From Paraliobacillus sp044383835 (GTDB lineage: Bacteria > Bacillota > Bacilli > Bacillales > Amphibacillaceae), in NCBI RefSeq assembly GCF_044383835.1, contig NZ_JBISEP010000001.1, positions 62,001 through 126,000 of the forward strand: DNA of 64,000 bases, in the 5' to 3' direction. This document shows positions 1-7,829 of this stretch, piece by piece; the first letter of the stretch is position 1; each line of letters begins with the position of its first letter. A program made the position numbers and the translations under genes. Below the pieces are notes generated by a model that was not told the origin of the DNA, made no database searches, and saw nothing but the letters and a program-made list of their open reading frames with translations.

Positions 1-85
1 GGGAACATGAAAACAGAACTAAGATTAATAAATAAGAACAAGAACATTATATTTAAATTATAATCTATAAAAGCATTGTGAGCGC

Positions 86-135
86 CTGTCACTACCCGTA
101 ATTTATCTGTTTCGACAAATTACGGGTGGTGACAG
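86..135. repeat. REP-like inverted repeat (left copy)
   Basis: Two 19-nt arms (86-104 and 117-135), reading CTGTCACTACCCGTAATTT and its complement, differ at one position that can form a G-T pair; the loop is 12 nt. The CTGTCAC terminus resembles small palindromic REP elements that in Bacillaceae are associated with IS200-like RAYT transposases; that link is from memory. No transposase is nearby. A related, shorter copy lies just after the following gene. Confidence 0.6.
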
Positions 136-160
136 TGAACGTTAGAAGGGTGTCTTTAAA

Positions 161-1156
161 GTGGATTTGCAACAAGAATTAACTAAAAAGGGTTATACGA
201 TAGCTGCTGAACTTTTAGTAAATCTAACCTCAAGTGATCATTTTCTAGAAGATGTTTCTTTGATTTTAAAAGAATGTATTTCTTCAAAAAGTAATCTTCC
301 TGATGATATTCTTATTTTGTACTCACAGTTAGTGCGCGTAACTACCTTTCAAGAGGAATACAAATCTATTTTATTACGTGATTTGGAAATTATATTATCT
401 GAAATGATAAAACCAACAAGTGATCAAGCAGTAATCTATATCGATGAACAGGAAGAAGAGGAAGTTAATACCCTGTATCAAAAAGGTTTAGTAGGTAACG
501 CAGATGCCCAGCTAGAACTGGGTCATTTTTATAAATCGATCGAGCGTGATGAATGGGCCTTTGACTGGTTCAAAGCAGCAGCTGATATCGGGAGTGCGGA
601 TGCTCTTTATTGGCTAGGTAATGATTATTTTGTTGGAACAATTGTGGAACATCATTTGGAAAAAGCTTATTTTTATTATAAAGAAGCTTCGAAAAAAGGA
701 CATGGGGATGCCCTAAACAATTATGCAGATATGTATTTGCGTGGGGAGTATGTGGATAAGGATGAAAAAAGAGCTTTAGAACTTTTTAAGGCAGCCGCCG
801 ATAAAGGCGTGCCAGAAGCAATGTACACTCTTGGCTATATGTATGAGAATGGTGTTGGGGCAGAAGCAGACATGGCAGAATCCAAACGATGGTTTACCGA
901 ATCCGCTATTTTTGGTGATGTGTTTGCAGCAAATCGCCTAGGACATGAGGCGGTGGAAAATGGTCTAGGGGATGAAGCGATATCTTGGTATCAAATGGCT
1001 GCTGATCGGGGTGACTCTTATGGAGAGTTTAATCTTGGTCTTTGTTATGAGAATGGGATTGGGACCCAAGTTAATATAAAAAAAGCTAAATATTGGTATC
1101 AAAAAGCAGCTTTAAAAGGTGATGATCAAGCAAAGCAGAGGTTGAAAGAGTTTTAA
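161..1156 (+). CDS. Sel1-repeat (TPR-like) protein
   Basis: 331 aa, GTG start, preceded by an AGAAGGG ribosome site about 9 nt upstream. The first ~100 residues are an acidic alpha-helical region without a recognisable domain. From about residue 104 onward there are about six Sel1-like repeats of ~36 residues, with the typical A-x-x-x-L-G-x-x-Y and A-x-x-W-[FY]-x-x-A-A pattern (for example around FDWFKAAADIGSADALYWLG). No signal peptide or membrane segment is seen, so a cytoplasmic scaffold that binds a protein partner is likely. The gene stands alone and is bracketed by two related REP-like hairpins. The partner and role cannot be read from the sequence. Confidence 0.85.
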   Translation: MDLQQELTKKGYTIAAELLVNLTSSDHFLEDVSLILKECISSKSNLPDDILILYSQLVRVTTFQEEYKSILLRDLEIILSEMIKPTSDQAVIYIDEQEEEEVNTLYQKGLVGNADAQLELGHFYKSIERDEWAFDWFKAAADIGSADALYWLGNDYFVGTIVEHHLEKAYFYYKEASKKGHGDALNNYADMYLRGEYVDKDEKRALELFKAAADKGVPEAMYTLGYMYENGVGAEADMAESKRWFTESAIFGDVFAANRLGHEAVENGLGDEAISWYQMAADRGDSYGEFNLGLCYENGIGTQVNIKKAKYWYQKAALKGDDQAKQRLKEF

Positions 1157-1168
1157 AGTTTACCTGCA

Positions 1169-1209
1169 GTGCCTGTCACTTACCGGTTTTTGTTAATTTA
1201 AACGGACAG
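1169..1209. repeat. REP-like inverted repeat (right copy, degenerate)
   Basis: Begins with AGTGCCTGTCACTTACCGG, sharing the GCCTGTCACT-ACCG core with the copy at 86-135. The right arm ends ...AAACGGACAG (1200-1209), which pairs with CTGTC and CCG-TTT of the left arm but is shortened. It starts 13 bases after the Sel1 gene stop. Confidence 0.5.
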
Positions 1210-1285
1210 ATTAGTATATATAAGCAAAAAATGGGAGAGAACTGAGCTCTTCCATTTTTTCTTCCATTTATAACTTTCGAAATAA

Positions 1286-1556
1286 ATCAATGAAGAAGCA
1301 TTCCAATGTGTTATTGATCGAGAAGATGCAAATGAAGGGGAAACATTTGAGGTTGTTGGATATGCTCTATTATGTAAAGGTAAATCTAAATTGCAAAACA
1401 GAGGCAGTCGTCCATCGTTATCGACGTCACAACCTGAAGATGTTTATTGAAGACTTGTTGAAAAAGCTATTATAAAGGTGTGCATTAGAAAATCTGATTC
1501 AACAAATTGTGATAACTGTTAATGACGCATTGCTCATATATGATTTGAAACAGTGA
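1286..1556 (+). pseudogene. Decayed coding remnant, family unknown
   Basis: The frame beginning at 1286 reads as a hydrophilic, protein-like stretch (DREDANEGETFEVVGYALL, then SRPSLSTSQPEDVY) up to a TGA at 1448. It continues with plausible coding sequence (LVEKLL, then LENLIQQIVITVNDALLIYD) after a frame change and in-frame stops, ending at TGA 1554. There is no start codon or ribosome site. An overlapping 61-codon open frame from ATG 1290 has an unnatural composition and is considered a shadow. I recognise no family. Confidence 0.3.
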
Positions 1557-1573
1557 TTGTTATGAATCCTAAT

Positions 1574-1610
1574 CATAAAGGGGAGTAGTATTGAACTGCA
1601 CCCCTTTATG
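1574..1610 (-). terminator. Hairpin downstream of the small gene at 1617-1772
   Basis: Arms CATAAAGGGG (1574-1583) and CCCCTTTATG (1601-1610) form a perfect 10-bp stem just past the stop of the minus-strand small gene. No clear T-run follows, so termination is only probable. Confidence 0.4.
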
Positions 1611-1616
1611 AAATTT

Positions 1617-1772
1617 TCACAAATTATCGGTATTTATTCTTGGATAATGCTGTTCAAGCATTGATGTAGCTCTTGCGTTTTTAGTGTGTCTATCGTTCTC
1701 TATTTCCTTATATGCGATCTCTGCCTTGTCCGTGTTCGAGTGCTCTGTTCTGTTTACATGCTTATCATTCAT
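1617..1772 (-). CDS. Small hydrophilic protein, 51 aa
   Basis: The start is set by AGGAGGTG followed by AAAA and ATG at 1770-1772; a longer frame reaches 1802 but has no ribosome site. The product is 51 aa, highly charged and Asn/His/Glu-rich (begins MNDKHVNRTEHS), without Cys, signal peptide or membrane segment. Such short soluble proteins are common in spore-formers, often as spore or stress proteins, but no family is recognised. It is monocistronic, with a 10-bp hairpin after its stop. Confidence 0.6.
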   Translation of the reverse strand: MNDKHVNRTEHSNTDKAEIAYKEIENDRHTKNARATSMLEQHYPRINTDNL

Positions 1773-1930
1773 TTTTACACCTCCTATGAATAATATGTAC
1801 AAGTTGGAGTAAAAAAATGAGCGAAACGAAGATACAACAATAGCTATTAGCCTTTTATTGTATTTTTCCTTTTAATTACTTTATAATGGTATCGATTAAT
1901 AAAGTAGTCTGAAAAAGGGGAAATTGTACT

Positions 1931-3060
1931 TTGAAAACACTTATTATTACAGAAACATTTTTACCATCTATTGATGGAGTTGTGACACGTCTAACAGCAG
2001 CCATTAAACATTTTCGAAAATTAAATCATGAAGTCGTAGTAGTTGCTCCTGATTCAGGAGAGGTTTCATTGGATGATGTGACAGTGGAGAAGGTCAAAGC
2101 AAAAAAATATTTTTTTATCGTTATCGTCCGTTTGCTTTTCCATAAAGAAAAGTGAAAGATCTAATTTTAAAACATAACCCAGATCTAGTACATGTATTTA
2201 ATCCAGCACTTCTTGTGGCTACAGGCGTATATTATGCAAAAAAACTAAGGTATCCTTTAATCGCTTCTTATCATACACATGCACCTAAATACTTGGATTA
2301 TTATCCGTGGTATAAGCCCTTCAAACCACTTCTTTGGAGTTATTTTAGGAAACTACATAATATGGCATCGATTAACTTATGTACATCCAAAGCAGTTCAA
2401 GAAGAATTGGTGGAAAAGGATTTTAATAATGTACATTTATGGAAACGTGGCGTTGATGTTGATAAATTTAATCCGGATCATGCAATAGAAGAAATGAGAC
2501 TCAAGTTGTCAATTGGTAATCCAAATAAGAAATTATTGTTGTGTGTTGGGAGATTGGCAGCTGAAAAGGAAATTCACAAACTTAAACCATTATTAGAAAA
2601 AAGTGAAGATGTACAGTTAGCAATTGTTGGGGATGGGCCAGCAAGAGAAGAATTAGAAGAAGTATTTATGGACGCAAACACAGTGTTTACAGGTTTTTTG
2701 CAAGGTAACAATTTAGCAGAAGCATTCGCGTCAAGTGATGCGCTGATTTTTCCGTCAGTTACAGAGACACTAGGATTAGTAATATTAGAAGCCATGGCTG
2801 CAGGATTGCCAGTAATTGCAGCAAAAAGTGGTCCAACAAAGGAAACAGGGGTTTATAAGCGAAAGGATTTTGGAGAAAAAGAAACGATTAATGGATTTAC
2901 AGTCGGTAACGCTAATACACTTATTTTAGAATTATCTTTATTAGATGTTGAGTCAAATAATAATCGAGCTATGCGCATCAAATATATTCAAAACGGAGAA
3001 AAGAAAGAACAAATTTTAAAATCTAGTTTACTTGAAAATTTAAATACTAGTAACGATTAA
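1931..3060 (+). pseudogene. GT-B (GT4) glycosyltransferase, frameshifted and interrupted
   Basis: A TTG start follows AAAAGGGG. The N-terminal part (ETFLPSIDGVVTRL, VVVVAPDSG) is a typical GT4 donor/acceptor Rossmann start, as in diacylglycerol glucosyltransferases and mannosyltransferases. Reading is lost in a run of seven T (2110-2116). The expected continuation YRYRPFAFP lies in the -1 frame but meets TAA at 2143. From 2152 that frame runs on with LVHVFNPALL, SYHTHAP, GRLAAEKE, VGDGPAREELE and the E-x7-E motif region TETLGLVILEAMAAGLPVIA. At least one indel and one nonsense change are therefore needed to restore it. Its intact role was probably glycolipid or exopolysaccharide synthesis. 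Confidence 0.85.
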
Positions 3061-3131
3061 GTTAGATAAATTTAAATCTTATCTCACTATCAAGAGTAAA
3101 CTCATAAATGAGACAGAATTCATATTATTTC

Positions 3132-3169
<38 letters not shown>

Positions 3170-3339
3170 TATTTTAAAGTGTCGGTTCGATAATAGCTGA
3201 TGAGTTTCTGTTCTTTCTACAGGCGGTTAATTATCTCCTTCATAATAAGCAGATCTTAATGATAGATTTTATTCCTCTCTTTTCATGTTCTGTCTTGTAA
3301 ACCAACTCTATCGCAATAAAAAATTATGGCAATCAAATA

Positions 3340-3377
3340 AAAAGACTTGCAAATCATATATGATTTGCAAGTCTTTT
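3340..3377. terminator. Bidirectional terminator
   Basis: Perfect 19+19 palindrome, arm AAAAGACTTGCAAATCATA, with A/T tails on both sides. It lies 30 nt beyond the MFS gene stop (minus strand). The rest of the gap 3061-3407 is AT-rich, with no frame worth reporting. Confidence 0.8.
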
Positions 3378-3407
3378 GTGAAGAAGCTTATCTATATAAA
3401 GTTTTAT

Positions 3408-4601
3408 TCATATCCGATACGTTATGAATTCGTTTTTTAGCGATCTTGCTTTTTTATTAGCAGTCCTATTAATAAAAGTAAACAGCATTAAAGCAATAAG
3501 AACTAATACTCCGCTTCCTATTCCAACAAAATTTACGGAACTTACGTTTATAACAACGCCTCCTATAAATGCACCTAATCCAATCCCTATATATAGAGCT
3601 GATGCACTAAATGATAAAACCATTTGAGCCTGTTTAGGATTTAAAGATATTAGAAATGAGTTAAGAGCCGGGTTCATACCAAATCCAGGGATTCCCCATA
3701 GTATCGCTATAATCGATACCATAATAATTGCAAATGTTGATGGACTTAGTAATGATAAAAGTGAGAATGCTGCTAATAATATTGCGAAGGTCCCAAGTGA
3801 TAATTTTAAAGTTTTTGGTGCACCAATTTTATCAGTAAAGTAACCACCAACTAAATTCCCAAAAAGTGCTCCTATCCCAAATAACATGAGGAAAACACTG
3901 ATGTTTTCTATATTCGTAATATCTGTAATGATTGGAGCTATATACGTATAAGTCATGAAGCCCCCAGTCGTGCCAATAACATTTACACATAATGTTAATA
4001 AAATAATTTTATTGAAGCCTTTTAACCGCTCTCTAATTGTTAATTCTGCTTCTCTTTCTATTTTAGGTAAGAATATTAAAACCCCTATAACAGTAACGAA
4101 AGATATCACCGCTACAAAAACAAAAGAATAACGCCAAGTGGAAAAATTGCCAATCCATGTACCAATAGGTGCTCCTACAACTAACCCGATAGTTATTCCT
4201 GCTAATATAAATGATAAAGCCTTGCCTCTTATTTTCTCAGATACTAAACTAGCAGAAGCTGTCATTGCTAAAGGAGTAAAGATTGCAGCAGATAAAGCAG
4301 CTAAGATTCTTGTAAAGAAAAGCATCTCAAAAGAAGTTACAACCGCGGAGAGTGAATTAGCAATTGCAAATATCAACATAGATATAATCAAAAGCGATTT
4401 TAAAGGTAAATTCATCATCAAAGTTCCAAAAAGAGGAGCTCCTATAGCATATGCAACAGCAAAAGCCGTTACCAGTTGCCCTGCTGCAGCAATTGTAACA
4501 TTCAAATCGTCAGAAATATGAGGCAACAATCCAGCAATAACAAAATCATCAGTCCCAATGATAAATGTTCCAAGTACTAGTATAAGAAGCCGATAATTCA
4601 C
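3408..4601 (-). CDS. MFS drug-efflux transporter (DHA1 type)
   Basis: 397 aa with about 12 hydrophobic helices. The start MNYRLLILVLGTFIIGTDDF followed by VIAGLLPHIS is the signature of DHA1 exporters of the chloramphenicol/arabinose-efflux-like branch, plasma-membrane proton antiporters. The GTG start (4599-4601) abuts the TAG of the MerR gene, with the ribosome site (AAGTAGGT) inside that gene, so the two are translationally coupled. The MerR regulator probably controls it in response to its substrate, which is not predictable. A strong palindromic terminator follows. Confidence 0.85.
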   Translation of the reverse strand: MNYRLLILVLGTFIIGTDDFVIAGLLPHISDDLNVTIAAAGQLVTAFAVAYAIGAPLFGTLMMNLPLKSLLIISMLIFAIANSLSAVVTSFEMLFFTRILAALSAAIFTPLAMTASASLVSEKIRGKALSFILAGITIGLVVGAPIGTWIGNFSTWRYSFVFVAVISFVTVIGVLIFLPKIEREAELTIRERLKGFNKIILLTLCVNVIGTTGGFMTYTYIAPIITDITNIENISVFLMLFGIGALFGNLVGGYFTDKIGAPKTLKLSLGTFAILLAAFSLLSLLSPSTFAIIMVSIIAILWGIPGFGMNPALNSFLISLNPKQAQMVLSFSASALYIGIGLGAFIGGVVINVSSVNFVGIGSGVLVLIALMLFTFINRTANKKARSLKNEFITYRI

Positions 4602-4982
4602 CTAATACCTACTTTCTATTTTATCTTTTTCTGTTTCCCAATAGTTTAAAAGTTTTTCTAATTGTTTTTCAATTTGTTGAAAGCGATGAAGCTGCTTGCG
4701 GACATTTTCTAATTTACTTGAGTAGAGTTCTACCGCTGAATGTGCACATCCATGATTTTCTGCAGTCTCAAAATAATCGCATGATATAACACGATATATT
4801 TCATCTGTATTCATTCCTAATCTTAAGAATAATTGAACAGCTTTTACTTTCTCAATGTCAGATTCATCAAATTCCCGATAGCCATTTTTTAAGCGATAAG
4901 GATGAATCAATTTTTTCTGCTCGTAATAACGTAACGAGCGGATACTTGTTCCCGTTTTCTTTGCCAATTCACTTATCTTCAT
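4602..4982 (-). CDS. MerR-family transcriptional regulator
   Basis: 126 aa from the ATG at 4980-4982, which has the ribosome site AAAGGGGGG; a longer frame to 5003 would include that site as coding. The N-terminal winged HTH (MKISELAKKTGTSIRSLRYY, residues 1-20, then GYREF) is the canonical MerR DNA-binding domain. A dimerisation coiled coil occupies about residues 75-120. Two Cys (in ISCDYF and HGCAHS) could sense metal or oxidant, but the effector is unknown. It heads a two-gene unit with the MFS exporter and sits behind a MerR-type 19-bp-spacer promoter. Confidence 0.88.
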   Translation of the reverse strand: MKISELAKKTGTSIRSLRYYEQKKLIHPYRLKNGYREFDESDIEKVKAVQLFLRLGMNTDEIYRVISCDYFETAENHGCAHSAVELYSSKLENVRKQLHRFQQIEKQLEKLLNYWETEKDKIESRY

Positions 4983-5015
4983 CTTTTCCCCCCCTTTAAT
5001 CATTTATTCAATACC

Positions 5016-5046
5016 ATCATAAGGTATGACACGATGTCAGGGTCAA
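5016..5046 (-). promoter_or_regulatory. MerR-type promoter with 19-bp spacer and dyad
   Basis: On the minus strand a -35 TTGACC (5041-5046) and a -10 TATGAT (5016-5021) are separated by 19 bp, longer than the optimum of 17. The spacer holds the palindrome TGACATCGTGTCA (5027-5039). This is the hallmark arrangement in which MerR proteins twist DNA to activate their own operon. Confidence 0.75.
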
Positions 5047-5218
5047 CCATTTTTAATTACAGTGATAAAACAATTCAAATTAAAGGTGAAGAAATACTTC
5101 TTCATTATAGACTGCTAACATAATCTAAACCAAAATAATCTTTTAAACCCACCTTTATTTCCATGTCAGTTAATGGAGTTTCCTCTTAAGAAACATACTT
5201 TATAATTGCCTCCCAATT

Positions 5219-5677
5219 TTATTCGTGCCAAGGAGTTATTGGTCTGTTTTTAGGAAAACCGATCTTATTACGATAAGTCTTCCGTTCCTCTGTAAAATCA
5301 AACCACTGTTTACTACTCTTAGGATTGTTAGCAAAGTAAATTACACAACGTATTTGGTCTTCAACACAACTATCAGTCCATACACCCAACTGTTGCTCTA
5401 ATTCATCAAAAAGTTTGGCACCATTTTTTTCTTTAATTTCCGATAATGAAAAAAGCTTAAGTTCAAAAACCAGTTTCTCAGCCAATTTAAGACCAATAGA
5501 AGGCACACTCTGAAAATCGGCTAATCCCTTTAAAATATTTGCTCTTTCATATGAAACATCTAACAATACTGCTATATGTTCTTTGTTAAAAGTATGTAAT
5601 TCCCTAATTTTCACTTTAGCTTTTCTAAGTTTATCTTTTTCGCCGTCAGTTAGAGGCAATTTAGTATAGGAACTCAA
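5219..5677 (-). CDS. Cdd1-like helix-hairpin-helix protein
   Basis: 152 aa, TTG start with a GAGGGGG site upstream. It contains an HhH-type segment (VPSIGLKLAEKLV, about residues 60-75) followed by the C-terminal block of the 'pathogenicity locus' family (CVIYFANNPKSSKQWFDFTE, ERKTYRNKIGFP). The family is named after Clostridioides difficile cdd1. It is soluble and probably binds nucleic acid through the HhH, but the role is not established. It is monocistronic. Confidence 0.75.
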   Translation of the reverse strand: MSSYTKLPLTDGEKDKLRKAKVKIRELHTFNKEHIAVLLDVSYERANILKGLADFQSVPSIGLKLAEKLVFELKLFSLSEIKEKNGAKLFDELEQQLGVWTDSCVEDQIRCVIYFANNPKSSKQWFDFTEERKTYRNKIGFPKNRPITPWHE

Positions 5678-5793
5678 AATAATACCCCCTCTTTTAATTT
5701 TTGAAACTTACATATAAACTATTTATTCTTTAATTATTCTACCTGGTTATGAGGATTTTTCACAATCTTATTTATAACATTCATATTTATTAA

Positions 5794-6090
5794 TCAATAT
5801 TCCTCATAATATGGACTTAAGTAATGTTCAGCGAAGTCTTTTTTAGAACATCTTTTTCCATCATATGGTGTTACTTTTAATTTAACTTCAAGATCAAGTA
5901 AAGTTCAACAACTTCCATTTGTTTGACTCTATAATCCAACACTTCCCGCAATAATTATACGTTTATAATCGACAATGGGATCAAACTGTATGTGATTATA
6001 ACTACATTCAATAATATCTTGTTAAACAATTCCATCGTGATCTAGTATCGTTAACGATGTACAAATAAGACTTGTCCAAATCCTTCAACG
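5794..6090 (-). pseudogene. Decayed small gene, family unknown
   Basis: On the minus strand three collinear coding-like pieces follow each other: WTSLICTSLTILDHDGIV, then DIIECSYNHIQFDPIVDYKR-IIIAGSVG, then LDLEVKLKVTPYDGKR ending FAEHYLSPYYEEY with TGA at 5794. They are separated by two in-frame stops and a frameshift. The start region is lost. The pieces look like a ~100-residue soluble protein; the family was not recognised. The remaining sequence between 5678 and 6314 shows nothing else supportable. Confidence 0.45.
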
Positions 6091-6314
6091 GTCAATCTCT
6101 ATATTTAATACTAATAGTCTAATTTCTATTCTGTATTATTTTTTAAATTTAATTGCATACAAAAACTACGTGGCACTTCAAAGAAATATTACTCGATGAA
6201 AAATGCTACGTAGTTTCATTCTGAATCACTCAATGTCTTCTTTCGTTTTCCTTCTTAATCATCTGTTCTATTAGACAACAACTTCCCTCATATATAGTGA
6301 AAGAATTTTCAGTT

Positions 6315-6890
6315 TTATGAAGTGATTGTTTTTGTTAGGTTAGGGTGAATTAACTTAGCTTGAATTAACCTTTTTCTTATTGTAATTCCGAGCCAACTAG
6401 CTAAATACGCTTTTATAAGTCCGACTACAATAAATGGATAAACTCCTGAAATTAGCGCCTGATTCCATGTTAAATCTAATACTATTTTCAACTGAATTGA
6501 TCCAAAAATAAGTGTTATAATCATTCCAACAGTGTTGGCTACCATTGCCATCGTTATATTATATTTTGTTTTTTCTAAAATATATCCTGTTACTAACGCT
6601 GTGACAACAAAACCAAATATGTACCCTCCGGTTGGGCCAACTAATATTTGTACGCCACCAGAAAATCCCGCAAAAACCGGTAAACCCACTGCACCTAATA
6701 AAATATAACAAATCATTGCTATCGTACTGTACCTACTACCAATAATCGTTGCTGCTAACCCTACCGCTAACGTTTGTCCGCTAATAGGAACAACCGGAAT
6801 TGGAATCTCTATTTGAGCCAGTACCGCTGTTACAGCTGCAAAAACACCACATAAAATAATTGCTCTTAGTCTTGATTTACTCCTATTCAA
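6315..6890 (-). CDS. bioY: Biotin transporter BioY (ECF S component)
   Basis: 191 aa with six hydrophobic segments. The BioY signature is clear: the N-terminal AIILCGVFAAVTAVLAQIEI, PVVPISGQTLAVGLAA (about residues 33-48) and GPTGGYIFGF (about 85-95). It binds biotin at the membrane and works with the EcfA/A'/T module encoded elsewhere. No biotin synthesis gene is adjacent, so this cell may rely on uptake. The upstream region carries a biotin-repressor-type operator. Confidence 0.93.
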   Translation of the reverse strand: MNRSKSRLRAIILCGVFAAVTAVLAQIEIPIPVVPISGQTLAVGLAATIIGSRYSTIAMICYILLGAVGLPVFAGFSGGVQILVGPTGGYIFGFVVTALVTGYILEKTKYNITMAMVANTVGMIITLIFGSIQLKIVLDLTWNQALISGVYPFIVVGLIKAYLASWLGITIRKRLIQAKLIHPNLTKTITS

Positions 6891-6913
6891 AGAATCATCT
6901 CCCTATACACACT

Positions 6914-6945
6914 ATTGTCAACCTTTTTATTTTTACGTTAACAAT
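6914..6945 (-). promoter_or_regulatory. BirA (biotin repressor) operator
   Basis: ATTGTCAAC (6914-6922) and GTTAACAAT (6937-6945) form an inverted repeat with a 14-bp AT-rich spacer, matching the known Firmicute BirA pattern TTGTTAAC-N14/15-GTTAACAA. It lies 24-55 bp upstream of the bioY start, where biotinyl-AMP-bound BirA would block transcription. Confidence 0.8.
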
Positions 6946-7210
6946 GGTATATTAACATATTTTTTTTAGCAAGCATAGTATTTTTCTTAGGAAATACACA
7001 TAACGGGATCAAACTCTTCAAATGTTGCTAATTAATTTAGCATGTCACCTTCCTCAAAATGCTTATTTAATGTATTTTTATATTTTTTCTGCCCCTTCCC
7101 TACTGCTTTATCCTGTATCTTCATAAAAACTACGGGATTCAAATTTTGGATTCTAAAAATTTTGTACTTATATTATTATATTTGTCTTTTCTAAATTATT
7201 TTATAATATC

Positions 7211-7252
7211 TTGACAATAATACTAAACGTTTAGTATTATAAGTTTAGTATT
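7211..7252 (+). promoter_or_regulatory. padR promoter with palindromic operator
   Basis: -35 TTGACA (7211-7216) and -10 TATTAT (7235-7240), 18-bp spacer. Between them is the perfect palindrome ATACTAAACGTTTAGTAT (7220-7237). A further half site, GTTTAGTATT, lies at 7243-7252 across the start region. This is a likely autorepression site for the PadR protein encoded next. Confidence 0.72.
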
Positions 7253-7271
7253 ATGGTGGAGGGATTAATAT

Positions 7272-7829
7272 ATGACACGTACTATGGTTCTGGGACTTCT
7301 AAAAGCAAATGGCTCGATGTCAGGATATGAAATTCAACAAATGATGGAATCATCACAAACAGATATGTGGGCTTATGTAAAACCAGCATCTATATATCAC
7401 GCTTTAAAGAAAATGCAAGTCGAGGGAAAAGTCGCATTGGAAAAAGTTGAAAGTACTGGGTTAAGAACCAGGTCAATATTTAAAATAACAGAAAAAGGAG
7501 AGTACGAACTAAATCAGTTACTTATAGATTCGTTTACTAACTCATCTGTAGTATTTCCCGCGTCTCTTTATACTGCATTAACATTTATGGAAAACTTAAA
7601 TGATGATCAAATATTAAGTAGTTTAGAGAAACAAAAGCAAGAGATTACAAGACTTTATAACAGTATGAAGGCGGGGTACGAGCTAAAACAGAAAGCTTTA
7701 GGAGAATTACCTAATAATATCAATGTTATTTTTAACAATATGTATGAGCAATGTGAACTGCAGCTGAAAACTATTGAAGAAATAATTACGTTTATTAAAG
7801 GAGGAAAATATAATGAACAGAAACATTAA
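7272..7829 (+). CDS. PadR-family transcriptional regulator
   Basis: 185 aa; GGTGGAGGG precedes the ATG. The N-terminal ~75 residues are a PadR winged helix (LLKANGSMSGYEIQQMM, PASIYHALKKMQVEGKV, KITEKGEYEL). The C-terminal ~90 residues form a long helical dimerisation domain of the subfamily-1 type (Vir_act_alpha_C-like). PadR proteins repress neighbouring efflux genes until a phenolic or drug ligand binds. The gene overlaps the downstream MFS gene by 17 nt. Confidence 0.88.
   Translation: MTRTMVLGLLKANGSMSGYEIQQMMESSQTDMWAYVKPASIYHALKKMQVEGKVALEKVESTGLRTRSIFKITEKGEYELNQLLIDSFTNSSVVFPASLYTALTFMENLNDDQILSSLEKQKQEITRLYNSMKAGYELKQKALGELPNNINVIFNNMYEQCELQLKTIEEIITFIKGGKYNEQKH

Noticed and set aside
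1290..1475. 61-codon open frame as an intact gene
   Set aside because: No ribosome site, odd composition, and another frame of the same bases reads as a more natural (but broken) protein.
2110..2155. Programmed -1 frameshift in the glycosyltransferase
   Set aside because: The T7 tract is slippery, but the -1 frame reaches TAA at 2143, so recoding alone cannot give a full protein.
6163..6216. AAACTACGT / ACGTAGTTT inverted repeat downstream of bioY
   Set aside because: Only 9-bp arms with a 36-nt loop; likely chance in AT-rich DNA.
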